64,000 bases of DNA, taken from the NCBI RefSeq assembly GCF_006363915.1, contig NZ_CP040946.1; one strand, 5' to 3'. Position 1 is the first letter of the stretch. Each line of letters opens with the position of its first letter. This document shows positions 27,447 to 37,281 of the stretch, piece by piece. Origin of the DNA: Methylophilus medardensis. Its GTDB lineage: Bacteria > Pseudomonadota > Gammaproteobacteria > Burkholderiales > Methylophilaceae. The notes beneath the pieces are model-generated. The model saw nothing but the letters and a program-made list of their open reading frames with translations. It ran no database searches and had not been told where the DNA came from. The position numbers and the translations under genes were made by a program.

Positions 27447-28360
27447 AATTCACCATTGCACAAGGGAGCCGTCAGGGGCCGCGCCCTTATAACCAAGACC
27501 GGCTGGCCTACTCTTACCATAGAAATGCTATTTTTCTGGTGTTGGCAGATGGCATGGGCGGTCATGCGCATGGGGATGTGGCCGCCGAGATCGCTGTGAA
27601 AACCATGATAGAGGCGTTTCAGCGGGAATCACAGCCCATGATCACGCAACCTGCCCAATTTTTGCGTGAGCAAATTGCGCAGGCGCACAATGTGATTGAG
27701 AATGTGCGCTTGCAAAAACGCTTGATGGAGTCCCCGAGGACCACGATTGTGGTGGCGCTGATTCAGCAAAACAAGTTGTTTTGTGCGCATGTCGGTGATT
27801 CCAGACTATATCTTTACCGTAACGGCCTAGTCGATCACCAGACCGAAGACCACTCTGTCGTGCAATCGCTGTTGCGCGAGGGTAAAATCTCAGCCGATGA
27901 AGTCGACCACCATCCGCACCGCAATAAAATTTATAATTGTGTCGGTGGTGACCGGGCGCCGAATGTGGAGTTGGCCGCGCCGATTCCATTGCGTGAGGGT
28001 GACGTGATTCTGTTATGCTCCGATGGCGTTTGGAATGCCGTGCCCGATATCAGTATGGCGCAACATATGTTGGCGGCGGATATCAATGATGGCGTCAACA
28101 GATTACTAGACGATGCCGACGCAGCGAGTATCACGGTTGGCGATAACATGAGTGCGATTGCCCTGCAGTGGGGGCAGCGTGTCATTAACCCATTGACCAT
28201 CTCTACGCTAGATTTGCCAGTGGATGTGACCACGACCATGATGAACGCCGCCGCGCCTGTATCTAGCGCCTATGGGTTAGATCTCACCGACGACGAGATT
28301 GAAAAGGCCATAGCCGAAATTCAGGAAGCGCTGGGGAGAACCCAGCAACACATTAAATAA
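27443..28360 (+). CDS. PP2C-family protein phosphatase
   Basis: A 305-residue metal-dependent Ser/Thr phosphatase. The metal-binding aspartates are visible in PYNQDR (Asp19), LADGMGGHAHGD (Asp36), GDSRLYLYR, CSDGVWN and DNMSAIAL. The last 50 residues lie outside the PP2C core and end in a possible helix. It presumably reverses the action of the kinase whose stop codon it overlaps. Targets are unknown. A 97-base gap leads to rph. Confidence 0.94.
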   Translation: MKFTIAQGSRQGPRPYNQDRLAYSYHRNAIFLVLADGMGGHAHGDVAAEIAVKTMIEAFQRESQPMITQPAQFLREQIAQAHNVIENVRLQKRLMESPRTTIVVALIQQNKLFCAHVGDSRLYLYRNGLVDHQTEDHSVVQSLLREGKISADEVDHHPHRNKIYNCVGGDRAPNVELAAPIPLREGDVILLCSDGVWNAVPDISMAQHMLAADINDGVNRLLDDADAASITVGDNMSAIALQWGQRVINPLTISTLDLPVDVTTTMMNAAAPVSSAYGLDLTDDEIEKAIAEIQEALGRTQQHIK

Positions 28361-28457
28361 TTCGAACCGATGAATGGATGATGCAAGACAGGGTGCCCTT
28401 ATTCCTGAGCCTGCATCGCCATTTCGACGTGATGACCAGCTTAGAAAGTAATCAACC

Positions 28458-29177
28458 ATGACCAGACCAAGTCAGCGTGCCAACGATCAGTTGCGCACCA
28501 TCGAAATTATTCGCCACTATACCAAGCACGCAGAAGGCGCGGTGCTGATTAAATTTGGCGATACCCATGTCATTTGCACGGCCAGTGTCGAAGAAAAAGT
28601 GCCTGGGTTTTTGAAAGGCAAAGGCCAGGGTTGGGTGACTGCTGAGTACGGCATGTTGCCACGCTCTACTGGCTCACGCATGGATCGCGAGGCGGCGCGC
28701 GGTAAGCAAAGCGGTCGTACGCAAGAAATCCAGCGCTTAATCGGCCGCAGCCTGCGCGCGGTGATTGACTTGCAAAAACTGGGCGAGCGCACGATTCATT
28801 TCGATTGTGATGTCATTCAGGCCGATGGCGGCACCCGCACCGCCAGCATTACCGGCGCCTATGTCGCCATGGTCGATGCGGTAGGCACCTTGCTGCAAAA
28901 GGGCTTGCTCACTGAAACCCCAATCACAGACTCTGTGGCAGCCATCTCGGTGGGGGTCTACCAAGGTCAACCGGTGCTCGACCTCGATTATATTGAAGAC
29001 TCCGATTGCGATACGGACATGAACGTCGTCATGACTGGCAACGGTGGTTTCGTTGAAATTCAGGGCACGGCCGAAGGGGAGCCATTCAGCCGCCAAACCA
29101 TGGATCAGATGTTAGATTTGGCGGCCCAAGGCATTCAAACATTGGCACAATTGCAAACACAGGCCCTAGCGACATAA
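28458..29177 (+). CDS. rph: Ribonuclease PH
   Basis: Phosphorolytic 3'-5' exoribonuclease that trims tRNA 3' ends. The 239-residue product has the family start RPSQRANDQLR, the TEYGMLPRST and GRTQEIQRLIGRSLRA blocks that bind RNA and phosphate, and the DCDVIQADGGTRTASITG signature. rdgB follows two bases after the stop, so they are an operon. Confidence 0.97.
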   Translation: MTRPSQRANDQLRTIEIIRHYTKHAEGAVLIKFGDTHVICTASVEEKVPGFLKGKGQGWVTAEYGMLPRSTGSRMDREAARGKQSGRTQEIQRLIGRSLRAVIDLQKLGERTIHFDCDVIQADGGTRTASITGAYVAMVDAVGTLLQKGLLTETPITDSVAAISVGVYQGQPVLDLDYIEDSDCDTDMNVVMTGNGGFVEIQGTAEGEPFSRQTMDQMLDLAAQGIQTLAQLQTQALAT

Positions 29178-29179
29178 CC

Positions 29180-29800
29180 ATGGCCTTATCGTTTAATAAA
29201 CTGGTGATTGCCTCTGGTAACAAAGGCAAAATCCGTGAGATCGCGCATGTTTTGGCGCCCTTGAATATTGAGATTGTGTCGCAATCTGAATTCAACGTCC
29301 CGGAATGTCCTGAGCCCTATGACACCTTTGTTGAAAACGCGCTCGCCAAAGCACGGCATGCGAGCCAACATACCGGCCTGCCCGCGCTGGCGGATGATTC
29401 CGGCTTGTGCGTGAATGCCTTGCAAGGCGCGCCGGGCGTGATTTCGGCGCGTTATGCGGGGCCATTGCCTGCGGGTAGCCTGCTCACGCAGGATGAACGC
29501 AATAACGATAAACTGCTCACCGTGATGTCGCGCGAGAGTGACCGCCGCGCTTATTTTTATAGTGTGCTGGTGCTGGTGCGCTCGCCACATGATCCACAGC
29601 CTATCATCGCCGATGGCCTTTGGCTGGGTGAAATTTTGCGCGAGTTTCGCGGGTCTGATGGGTTTGGCTACGACCCATTGTTTATGGATCTCGAAACACG
29701 CAAAACCGTGGCGGAATTACCTTTAGAAGTAAAAAGCAAAATGAGCCACCGAGGCCAAGCTTTGGTAAAATTGTGGCAGGCTTTACAGCAAAGCCAGTGA
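29180..29800 (+). CDS. rdgB: XTP/dITP diphosphatase (RdgB/HAM1)
   Basis: Removes non-canonical purine triphosphates (ITP, XTP, dITP) from nucleotide pools. The 206-residue protein shows the SGNKGKIREI start block, ADDSGLCVNAL with the metal-binding Asp pair, and GFGYDPLF. It follows rph by two bases, a common pairing, and is followed by a small conserved gene and recQ. Confidence 0.96.
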   Translation: MALSFNKLVIASGNKGKIREIAHVLAPLNIEIVSQSEFNVPECPEPYDTFVENALAKARHASQHTGLPALADDSGLCVNALQGAPGVISARYAGPLPAGSLLTQDERNNDKLLTVMSRESDRRAYFYSVLVLVRSPHDPQPIIADGLWLGEILREFRGSDGFGYDPLFMDLETRKTVAELPLEVKSKMSHRGQALVKLWQALQQSQ

Positions 29801-29828
29801 ACGAGTCAGTCTGTGAAAGAACAAATGT

Positions 29829-30044
29829 ATGACTAACGAATGGCCTAAATGGCTACGTGACGATGGTTCGGTGGTTTCTTGTACCGAAAAAGTCAAAGTC
29901 ATGTCTGAAAATTTTGATGAACTCAAACAAATCGCACAAGATGCGTTGGAGGATGGCTTGCTGATGGAAGTCAGCGAGGCACAAATGCGCGAGGCACTGC
30001 ACCAATTAGTCGACCAACTCATTAATCCTTACCACAAAATTTAG
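29829..30044 (+). CDS. Small conserved protein, 71 residues
   Basis: A 71-residue soluble protein with no cysteine pair beyond a single Cys, rich in acidic residues, likely helical over its second half (about 25-66). The N-terminal WPKWLRDDGSVVSCTEKVKVM and the C-terminal LHQLVDQLINPYHKI look like conserved blocks of a short betaproteobacterial family usually found in this neighbourhood, but I know no function. It sits 28 bases after rdgB and 12 before recQ, clearly inside the operon. Confidence 0.75.
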   Translation: MTNEWPKWLRDDGSVVSCTEKVKVMSENFDELKQIAQDALEDGLLMEVSEAQMREALHQLVDQLINPYHKI

Positions 30045-30056
30045 GCTTGCCCTGAC

Positions 30057-31883
30057 ATGGCGAGCTCTTCACCGCAACAAATCCTCCAAGACGTTTTTGG
30101 TTTTAACCAGTTTCGCCACCAGCAACAAGCCATTGTTGAGCATGTGATTGCCGGCCAAGATGCGCTGGTGTTAATGCCCACCGGTGGCGGAAAATCGCTG
30201 TGCTACCAAGTCCCGGCTCTGGCCCGTGAAGGCCTAGCTATCGTGGTTTCACCGCTGATCGCCCTCATGCAAAACCAGGTGGAGGCTTTACAACAGCTTG
30301 GCGTCCATGCCGCTTTTTTAAACTCTAGTTTAAGGGCCGAGGACAATGCCCGCATCACCCGCGAAGTGATGAGCGGTGACATTAAGCTTCTGTATGTGGC
30401 CCCCGAGCGTCTGATGGTCGGCAGTTTTTTAAGCCTGCTTGATGAGGTGCAACAGCATGTCGGCTTGGCCCTGTTTGCCATTGATGAAGCCCACTGCGTC
30501 TCGCAATGGGGGCACGATTTTAGGCCAGAATACCGCCAACTCACTGTGCTGCACCATCGCTTCCCCGATGTACCGCGGATTGCGTTGACGGCGACTGCCG
30601 ACGCCCCGACGCGTGCTGAAATTATCAGTCAACTGAATCTCGAACACGCCCGGCAGTTTGTCTCAAGCTTTGATCGCCCCAATATCCGCTATCACGTCGG
30701 GATTAAAAACAATGCGCGTCAGCAGCTACACACCTTTTTAGAACGTGAACATGCGGATGACGCTGGCATCATCTACTGCCTCTCCCGCAAAAAAGTAGAG
30801 GAAACCGCTGCCTGGCTGGTTGAAAAAGGCTGGTCAGCCTTGCCTTATCATGCCGGGTTACCTGCGCAATTACGCGAGCATCACCAACGGCGCTTTTTGC
30901 GCGAAGAGGGCATCATCATGGTGGCCACCATTGCGTTCGGCATGGGCATCGATAAGCCCAATGTGCGCTTTGTCGCGCATTTAGACTTGCCCAAAAGCAT
31001 GGAAGGCTACTACCAAGAAACTGGCCGCGCCGGCCGCGATGGCCTGCAAGCCAATGCCTGGATGGTGTACGGCATGGGGGATGTTGTGTCTATGCGGCAA
31101 ATGCTCGACAGTGGCGAAGCCTCGGAAGAGCGCAAACGGTTAGAACGTCTGAAGCTCGATGCCTTGCTGGGTTACTGTGAATCCACAGCCTGCCGCCATC
31201 AAACTATTTTGCGTTATTTTGGTGAAAGCCATCCCGGCGCCTGCGAGCAATGTGATAACTGCCTGCATCCGGTTGAAACCTGGCAAGCGACCCAAGTCGC
31301 GCAAATGGCACTATCTTGCGTTTACCGCACCGGGCAACGCTTCGGCGTTGGACATTTAATCGATGTGCTCAGCGGCAAACTCACCCCGCAAGTGGCGCGC
31401 TTCGGTCACGACAAAGTCAGCACTTTTGGCATTGGTAAAACCCTCAATCTAGCGCAATGGAGCGGGGTGTATCGCCAGCTGATCGCAGCTGGATTGCTGG
31501 AGGCGGACATGGCTGCCTATGGCGGCTTAAAACTCACCGAATCCGCGCGACCCGTGCTCAAAGGCGCGCAAGAAGTCTGGCTACGCCGCGATGCAGAACC
31601 CGAAAAACGCATCAGCAAAGCCGAACGTAGCGCACGCGCTAAAGAGGCATTTGCAGGGGCCAACGATGACCCACTTTGGCAAGCGCTTAAAGCCAAACGA
31701 CTCGAACTGGCCAGAGAGCAAGGCGTACCACCGTATTTGATTTTTCACGACAGCACACTGCTCGAAATCCACAATCGAAAACCACACACGCTGGATGAAA
31801 TGGGGCAGATTAGCGGGATCGGGCAGGCAAAGTTGCAAAAATATGGAGATGATTTTTTGCAGGTGCTGGAGGAGATGGATTAA
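30057..31883 (+). CDS. recQ: ATP-dependent DNA helicase RecQ
   Basis: 3'-5' helicase for recombination and fork repair. The 608-residue protein has Walker A TGGGKS (42-47), DEAH (143-146), the QETGRAGRDG motif VI, the RecQ zinc-binding domain with four Cys (in the CESTACRHQ and CEQCDNC blocks), a winged-helix domain and a C-terminal HRDC domain (about 525-600). It is the last gene of the kinase/PP2C/rph/rdgB run and converges with tesA. Confidence 0.97.
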   Translation: MASSSPQQILQDVFGFNQFRHQQQAIVEHVIAGQDALVLMPTGGGKSLCYQVPALAREGLAIVVSPLIALMQNQVEALQQLGVHAAFLNSSLRAEDNARITREVMSGDIKLLYVAPERLMVGSFLSLLDEVQQHVGLALFAIDEAHCVSQWGHDFRPEYRQLTVLHHRFPDVPRIALTATADAPTRAEIISQLNLEHARQFVSSFDRPNIRYHVGIKNNARQQLHTFLEREHADDAGIIYCLSRKKVEETAAWLVEKGWSALPYHAGLPAQLREHHQRRFLREEGIIMVATIAFGMGIDKPNVRFVAHLDLPKSMEGYYQETGRAGRDGLQANAWMVYGMGDVVSMRQMLDSGEASEERKRLERLKLDALLGYCESTACRHQTILRYFGESHPGACEQCDNCLHPVETWQATQVAQMALSCVYRTGQRFGVGHLIDVLSGKLTPQVARFGHDKVSTFGIGKTLNLAQWSGVYRQLIAAGLLEADMAAYGGLKLTESARPVLKGAQEVWLRRDAEPEKRISKAERSARAKEAFAGANDDPLWQALKAKRLELAREQGVPPYLIFHDSTLLEIHNRKPHTLDEMGQISGIGQAKLQKYGDDFLQVLEEMD

Positions 31884-31966
31884 AGCGCACCATCACTGAG
31901 TTCGAACCCATCTCCCGGCACGTGCAAGTGCAGACCACGCACTATTTAATGGCTGCTTTTACCAGT

Positions 31967-32593
31967 TCAATGAAACAATGGTTGCAATGTTGGCCACACA
32001 TTGTCCAATATTTTAGGCTGTGCGATCACATTCGGGTGCAACCCATCTTCAATCACTAATTCACGGTGGCCGCTGACCCCCTCCAGAAAAAACGGGACGA
32101 ATGGGATTTTGTATTTGTCGGATAGATCTGCATAAATGGCCTTAAACCCTTGGGTGTATTTCGGACCATAATTCGGTGGAATAAGCATGCCCAATAAAAC
32201 CACCTTTGCCTTCACTTGCTGGCTGGCTTGAATCATCTTTTCGAGGTTGTTTTTCATGGCATCCAGCGGCAAGCCGCGTAAGCCGTCATTGGCGCCTAGT
32301 TCTATCACGACGATACTGGGTTTAAACTGCTTGAGTGCGGCGGGTAACCGGCTGAGGCCACCAGCGGTAGTTTCACCGCTGACACTGGCGTTGGCAACTT
32401 CGTAGGGCAATTGCTTGTCTTTCAAACGGAGTGCGACTAGATTGACCCAGCCTTGTTCTTTAGGGATGCCATAAGCGGCAGACAAGCTGTCACCGAAAAA
32501 CAATATCACCGGTTTAGATGACTCGGCCATGGCCAGACTGGTGAATAATAATCCTGCTATCACGCTTAATATTTTGAGAAATCGGAACATCAT
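31967..32593 (-). CDS. tesA: Periplasmic GDSL esterase/lysophospholipase TesA
   Basis: A 208-residue SGNH hydrolase with an N-terminal signal peptide (hydrophobic 6-22, cleavage after AMA). The nucleophile Ser36 is in FFGDSLSAAYG, the oxyanion Asn in ELGANDGLRG, and Asp183/His186 in EDGLHPN. E. coli TesA has thioesterase, arylesterase and lysophospholipase activity. Its start codon is only two bases from the divergent ybbA start, the same tesA/ybbA-ybbP arrangement as in E. coli, but with almost no shared spacer. Confidence 0.95.
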   Translation of the reverse strand: MMFRFLKILSVIAGLLFTSLAMAESSKPVILFFGDSLSAAYGIPKEQGWVNLVALRLKDKQLPYEVANASVSGETTAGGLSRLPAALKQFKPSIVVIELGANDGLRGLPLDAMKNNLEKMIQASQQVKAKVVLLGMLIPPNYGPKYTQGFKAIYADLSDKYKIPFVPFFLEGVSGHRELVIEDGLHPNVIAQPKILDNVWPTLQPLFH

Positions 32594-32595
32594 TA

Positions 32596-33303
32596 ATGCA
32601 AAGCCCTTATATCGTTGAAGCGCTATCGTTGAGTAAAGCCGTTGTTAGCAATGATACAACACTCCCCATATTGACCGATTTGAATCTGGCCGTTCCCCAC
32701 GGTGAGCGACTGGCGATTATTGGCAGTTCGGGGTCGGGGAAGTCGACCTTGCTGGGCTTGTTGGCCGGATTGGACACGCCAAGTGGTGGAAAAGTCCTGA
32801 TCGCGGGGGCAGATATCGGTGCGATGGATGAAGATGGCCGTGCAGGCATGCGGGCCAAGTACATGGGCTTTGTGTTTCAGTCGTTTCAATTGTTAGGCTC
32901 GCTCACCGCCCTCGAAAATGTGATGCTGCCATTGCAGTTGGCAGGCCGGCGCGATGCCGAGGCGGTCGCCGTCGATGCACTTGCAAGCGTAGGTCTGACT
33001 GCGCGCGGCACGCATTACCCCAAACAGTTATCGGGGGGTGAGCAGCAACGGGTAGCGATTGCACGGGCATTTGCCGCCAAGCCCGCCATTTTATTTGCCG
33101 ATGAGCCGACTGGCAATTTGGATGTGGCAACGGGGGAGGCGATTATTCAATTGCTGTTTGATTTAAATGCGCAGAATGGAACGACACTGGTATTGGTGAC
33201 ACACGATATGCACTTGGCTCGCCGTTGCCAGCGGGTACTCAATTTGCAGCAGGGTGTTCTTACTGAGATGCGCATGCCAGATAGCCCGTCAGGAGCACAT
33301 TAA
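32596..33303 (+). CDS. ybbA: ABC transporter ATP-binding protein YbbA
   Basis: A 235-residue ATPase of the LolD/MacB-like type. Walker A GSSGSGKST (43-51), the LSGGEQQRVAIARAF signature (about 145-159), Walker B ILFADEP (about 165-171) and the H-loop THDMHLA are intact. Its stop overlaps the start of the permease gene by one base (TAATG). With ybbP it forms a type VII-like ABC system whose substrate is unproven; coupling to tesA suggests a role in lipid or secreted-product handling. Confidence 0.93.
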   Translation: MQSPYIVEALSLSKAVVSNDTTLPILTDLNLAVPHGERLAIIGSSGSGKSTLLGLLAGLDTPSGGKVLIAGADIGAMDEDGRAGMRAKYMGFVFQSFQLLGSLTALENVMLPLQLAGRRDAEAVAVDALASVGLTARGTHYPKQLSGGEQQRVAIARAFAAKPAILFADEPTGNLDVATGEAIIQLLFDLNAQNGTTLVLVTHDMHLARRCQRVLNLQQGVLTEMRMPDSPSGAH

Positions 33304-35834
33304 TGCTGGCCCTGTCTATCGCCTGGCGCCAGTGTCGCAGCCTGTGGGCTTCGGGGGAGATTCGTGTCTTGCTGTTCGCCTTAATTTTGGCGGTGACGGC
33401 CACCACCTCAGTCAGTTTTTTTACTGACCGTATCCAGTCCAGCATGCAAACGCAAGGCAATGTGCTGCTAGGGGCAGATCTCGTAGTGAATGCCGATCAC
33501 GCGCTCCCCGCAGCTTATTTGGCAGAAGCAAATAGCCGCCAATATCAAACCAGCCAAGCCTTAGAGTTCACAAGCATGGTGGTCAACGCCGATAGTAGCG
33601 CGCTTGCTGAAATCAAAGCAGTGGCGGCCGGGTTTCCACTACGCGGCCATTTGACCATTAGCAAACAGTCGCTGACGACGGCAAAAGGCGAACCCGAAAC
33701 AGCTGGCATCCCAGCCCGTGGCACGGTGTGGTTAGAGCCGCGCCTCGCGCAAACACTCGGACTGAAGATTGGCGATGTCGTCGGCGTTGGTGAAAGCCAA
33801 TTTAGCGTCGCAGCATTTTTATTGCAGGAACCTTCGCGCGGCGGGGATATGTTTAGCATTGCACCGCGCTTAATGATGAATAGCGCGGATGTGGCCGCCA
33901 CCGGTTTGATTCAGTTTGGTAGCCGAGTGAAGTATCAATTGCTGGTTGCTGCGAACCCCGACAGCACCATACGCAACCCATCCATGGAGGACTTTGCCAA
34001 ATGGCTGACACCGCAATTAGCCAGAGGCGAGCGGGTCGATGATATCCGCAGTGCTCGCCCAGAAATGCGCAACGCGCTCAACAAGGCGCAACAGTTTTTA
34101 GGCATTGCTTCGATGGTCGGTGTCATTCTGGCGATGGTGGCCATGTTGCTAGCGAGCATTCCTTATGTACAAAAAAGTCTAGATGCTTATGCGTTGATGC
34201 GTTGTTTTGGCGCGACCCAACAACTGATTACGCAGATTTTGCTTTACCAGACGCTGTTGCTGGCGGCTGTCGGTAGCGTGGTCGGTTGTGTGCTAGGTTT
34301 TGTGGCGCAATTCGGCTTAGCCATTCTTGCCGGGCGTTTGTTTTTAGAGACTTTACCTGCCCCGGGCTGGATGCCGGTGGTATTAGGATTGATCACTGGA
34401 TTCGCCACTTTATTCACCATAGTCTGGCCGCAATTAATGCGGTTACGTGCGGTGCCTGCCTTACGCATTTTGCGCCAAGATTTGGAAGGCAATGTGCGCA
34501 GCAATGGTCTTATGTTTTTGCCTGCGTTGCTGGTACTTGCCGGCTTGGTGTATTGGCACGCGGGAGAGATCAAATTGGCCGCGATTGTGTTGGCGGCATT
34601 GAGCGGATTGGTGCTGGTGTCAGGATTTTTAGCTTATGCCGGGATGCGTATCGTGCGATCTTTTGGCAGACTGAACACAAATATGCAGCAATTCGGCGTG
34701 ATCAAACTAGGGTTGATGGGCTTGAGACGCCGCCCGCTCCTGACCATCACGCAAGTGGTAGGTCTAAGCATGGGGTTGATGGCAATATTGTTGCTGGCAT
34801 TTGTGCGTAACGACCTACTGCAACATTGGCAAAGTGCCTTGCCAGCGGATGCACCGAACCGCTTTATGATCAATATTCAGGCAGATCAGATTGCTGGTAT
34901 TCATGATCTGTTAAGCAGGCATGGCATTGCGCATGCCGATATTTTTCCCATGGTGCGCGCACGGTTAATCTCGGTGAATGGTCATGCCATCCAAGCTGAG
35001 GATTACAAAGATGACCGCGCTAAACGCCTCGCCGAGCGGGAGTTTAATTTATCGTGGGCAGCACAAATGCAAGCCGATAACGCGCTGGTAGCGGGGCAGT
35101 GGTGGCAGGCTGCAGATGCCGGTAAACCGCTGTTGTCTTTAGAGCAGGGGTTGGCAGAGACACTGCATTTAAAGTTGGGGGATCGTTTGTCTTATGATGT
35201 AGCCGGCACCCCACTTGAACTCACCATTACCAGCTTGCGCAAAGTGGAGTGGAACAGCATGCACGTGAATTTTTTTGCAGTGACGCCACCTAACGTGCTG
35301 GACCACTACGCCGCAAATTACATCACAAGCTTCCATCTGCCCCAAGGCAAAGACGACGTCTTGAATGCATTGATCAAGCAGTTTCCCAATGTAACCATCA
35401 TCAATGTGGCGGCGGTGATGACGCAGATTCAAAGTCTGATCAGCAAAATGAGCTATGCGATTGAATTTGTGTTTGGCTTTAGTCTGCTGGCGGGGCTGGC
35501 CGTGTTGTATGCCGCGCTGATGGCCACCCGAGAGGAACGCATGCGAGAGAGCACCTTGATGCGCGTTTTGGGCGCCGCAAAAAAACAAGTGGTGCTGGCC
35601 ATGTTGGTGGAGTTTTTGTGTGTAGGTGTGGTGGCGAGCTTGGTGGCGAATGTATTTACCAATGTCGCCGCGTATTATTTAGCAACTCTGGTGCTCGATA
35701 TTGAATATCAATTTAATGGCTGGTTCACCTTGCAAGCCGTGCTGGTGACGATTGCGCTGGTGCCCTTTGCGGCATGGTTAGTCGCGCGGCATCAGTTTAA
35801 CCAGCCGCCCAGAGTATTGTTGCAAAGTATTTAA
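33303..35834 (+). CDS. ybbP: ABC transporter permease YbbP (FtsX/MacB family)
   Basis: An 843-residue permease with the duplicated architecture of YbbP: an N-terminal membrane segment (about 20-40), a periplasmic domain, three central membrane segments (about 270-400), further hydrophobic segments (about 400-510), a second periplasmic domain, and a final group of three segments (about 715-830). Two FtsX-like cores with EERMRESTLMRVLGA mark the family. It is cotranscribed with ybbA. E. coli YbbAP transports no proven substrate. Confidence 0.92.
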   Translation: MLALSIAWRQCRSLWASGEIRVLLFALILAVTATTSVSFFTDRIQSSMQTQGNVLLGADLVVNADHALPAAYLAEANSRQYQTSQALEFTSMVVNADSSALAEIKAVAAGFPLRGHLTISKQSLTTAKGEPETAGIPARGTVWLEPRLAQTLGLKIGDVVGVGESQFSVAAFLLQEPSRGGDMFSIAPRLMMNSADVAATGLIQFGSRVKYQLLVAANPDSTIRNPSMEDFAKWLTPQLARGERVDDIRSARPEMRNALNKAQQFLGIASMVGVILAMVAMLLASIPYVQKSLDAYALMRCFGATQQLITQILLYQTLLLAAVGSVVGCVLGFVAQFGLAILAGRLFLETLPAPGWMPVVLGLITGFATLFTIVWPQLMRLRAVPALRILRQDLEGNVRSNGLMFLPALLVLAGLVYWHAGEIKLAAIVLAALSGLVLVSGFLAYAGMRIVRSFGRLNTNMQQFGVIKLGLMGLRRRPLLTITQVVGLSMGLMAILLLAFVRNDLLQHWQSALPADAPNRFMINIQADQIAGIHDLLSRHGIAHADIFPMVRARLISVNGHAIQAEDYKDDRAKRLAEREFNLSWAAQMQADNALVAGQWWQAADAGKPLLSLEQGLAETLHLKLGDRLSYDVAGTPLELTITSLRKVEWNSMHVNFFAVTPPNVLDHYAANYITSFHLPQGKDDVLNALIKQFPNVTIINVAAVMTQIQSLISKMSYAIEFVFGFSLLAGLAVLYAALMATREERMRESTLMRVLGAAKKQVVLAMLVEFLCVGVVASLVANVFTNVAAYYLATLVLDIEYQFNGWFTLQAVLVTIALVPFAAWLVARHQFNQPPRVLLQSI

Positions 35835-35872
35835 GCAGATACGGCTTATTCGTTCCGAGTTAAAATGCGCCC

Positions 35873-37084
35873 ATGATCCCGATTTACCCAGCCCAAAGTC
35901 TCAAAGAAGCGCCGTTGCAAGGCGAGGTGACCCTGAGTGGTCTCACCAATCCGCCGCCCCTATCGCTTTATATTCACATCCCTTGGTGTGTACGCAAATG
36001 CCCTTACTGCGACTTTAATTCACATGAGGCGCGGCAAGAGATCCCAGAAGCGGCTTATGTCGATGCATTGATTGCAGATCTCGAGCAAGCCACGCCATTG
36101 GTGTGGGGCCGCAAGATTCGCAGTGTGTTTTTTGGCGGCGGGACCCCGAGCATTTTTTCGGCGGCGGCAATTGATAAGATTCTAAGCCATGTCCGGATGC
36201 TGACCCCCCTAGAGTACGGCGCCGAAGTGACGCTGGAGGCGAATCCGGGCACGGTGGATATTGCGAACTTTCAAGGCTATCGTCAGGCTGGGGTCAATCG
36301 TGTCTCGCTTGGCATACAAAGTTTTCAGCCGCAGTATCTCCAGTCGCTGGGGCGCATTCACGACCGTGAACAAGCGTTGGCCGCGGCCGAGCTGGCATTG
36401 AATACTTTTGATCAAGTGAATCTGGACGTGATGTATGCGCTGCCGCAGCAAAGCTTGGCAGATGCATTAAAAGACGCCGAAACCGCCTGCCAGCTCAAAC
36501 CGGCACACTTGTCGTTTTACCATTTGACGCTGGAGCCCAATACCCCTTTTCACCGCACGCCGCCGGTATTGCCGGATGATGATACCAGTGCCACCATGCA
36601 AGAAGAGATCGAGAAAACGCTCGCGAGTCACGGCTATCAACATTACGAAACGTCAGGCTTTGCCCAGCCTGGCAAGCAATGCGTGCACAACCTCAATTAC
36701 TGGACATTTGGCGACTATCTGGGCATCGGCGCTGGTGCGCATTCTAAGCTCAGTTTTCACGACAAAATCATCCGCCAAAGCCGGCATAAGCATCCGAAAA
36801 AATATCTCGAGTCGGTCACGACCGGCCAGATGGTAGACAGCGAGTGGCAGATTGGCCGCGATGATCTGGCGTTTGAATTTATGATGAATGCGTTGCGGCT
36901 CGTGGATGGTGTGGAAGCAGGATTGTTTCAGCAGCGCACGGGGTTACCGTTGAGGAGCATACAAGCGACTTTGCAGGAAGCGCAGCAGCAGGGGTTAATG
37001 CTGGCGGCGCCTGCGCGGATTGCGCCGACCTTGAAAGGGCAGCGATTTTTAAATAGCTTGTTAGAGATGTTTCTGCCTGAATAA
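35873..37084 (+). CDS. hemW: Heme chaperone HemW (radical SAM, HemN-like)
   Basis: A 403-residue radical SAM protein with the CX3CX2C cluster motif CVRKCPYC (Cys39, 43, 46), FFGGGTPS and GIQSFQ blocks. It lacks the extra N-terminal features of true coproporphyrinogen dehydrogenase HemN and so fits HemW, a heme-binding chaperone for respiratory enzymes. HemW is often next to rdgB in betaproteobacteria; here recQ, tesA and the ABC genes intervene. The gene starts 38 bases after ybbP. Confidence 0.93.
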   Translation: MIPIYPAQSLKEAPLQGEVTLSGLTNPPPLSLYIHIPWCVRKCPYCDFNSHEARQEIPEAAYVDALIADLEQATPLVWGRKIRSVFFGGGTPSIFSAAAIDKILSHVRMLTPLEYGAEVTLEANPGTVDIANFQGYRQAGVNRVSLGIQSFQPQYLQSLGRIHDREQALAAAELALNTFDQVNLDVMYALPQQSLADALKDAETACQLKPAHLSFYHLTLEPNTPFHRTPPVLPDDDTSATMQEEIEKTLASHGYQHYETSGFAQPGKQCVHNLNYWTFGDYLGIGAGAHSKLSFHDKIIRQSRHKHPKKYLESVTTGQMVDSEWQIGRDDLAFEFMMNALRLVDGVEAGLFQQRTGLPLRSIQATLQEAQQQGLMLAAPARIAPTLKGQRFLNSLLEMFLPE

Positions 37085-37281
37085 CAATTGTGAAAGACAT
37101 CGCATGATGGCGTTCGGTGTTGCTGGATGTGACTCCACTGCTCACTCGTTCAGCTTAATTTCGTTAGGGTGTGTGTTTGGCCTGTCGGCGAGTGACCCCT
37201 GTGTAGGGCAAGTCAAAAGAACTCGCTATAACGCAGCGGTTCATTAGTTTTTCCCGCGCATTAGCCTTAGAAAAAAAGCGG

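Noticed and set aside
27443..28360. Kinase-phosphatase pair as part of a type VI secretion system
   Set aside because: PpkA/PppA-like pairs occur in such systems, but no other secretion-system gene is nearby.
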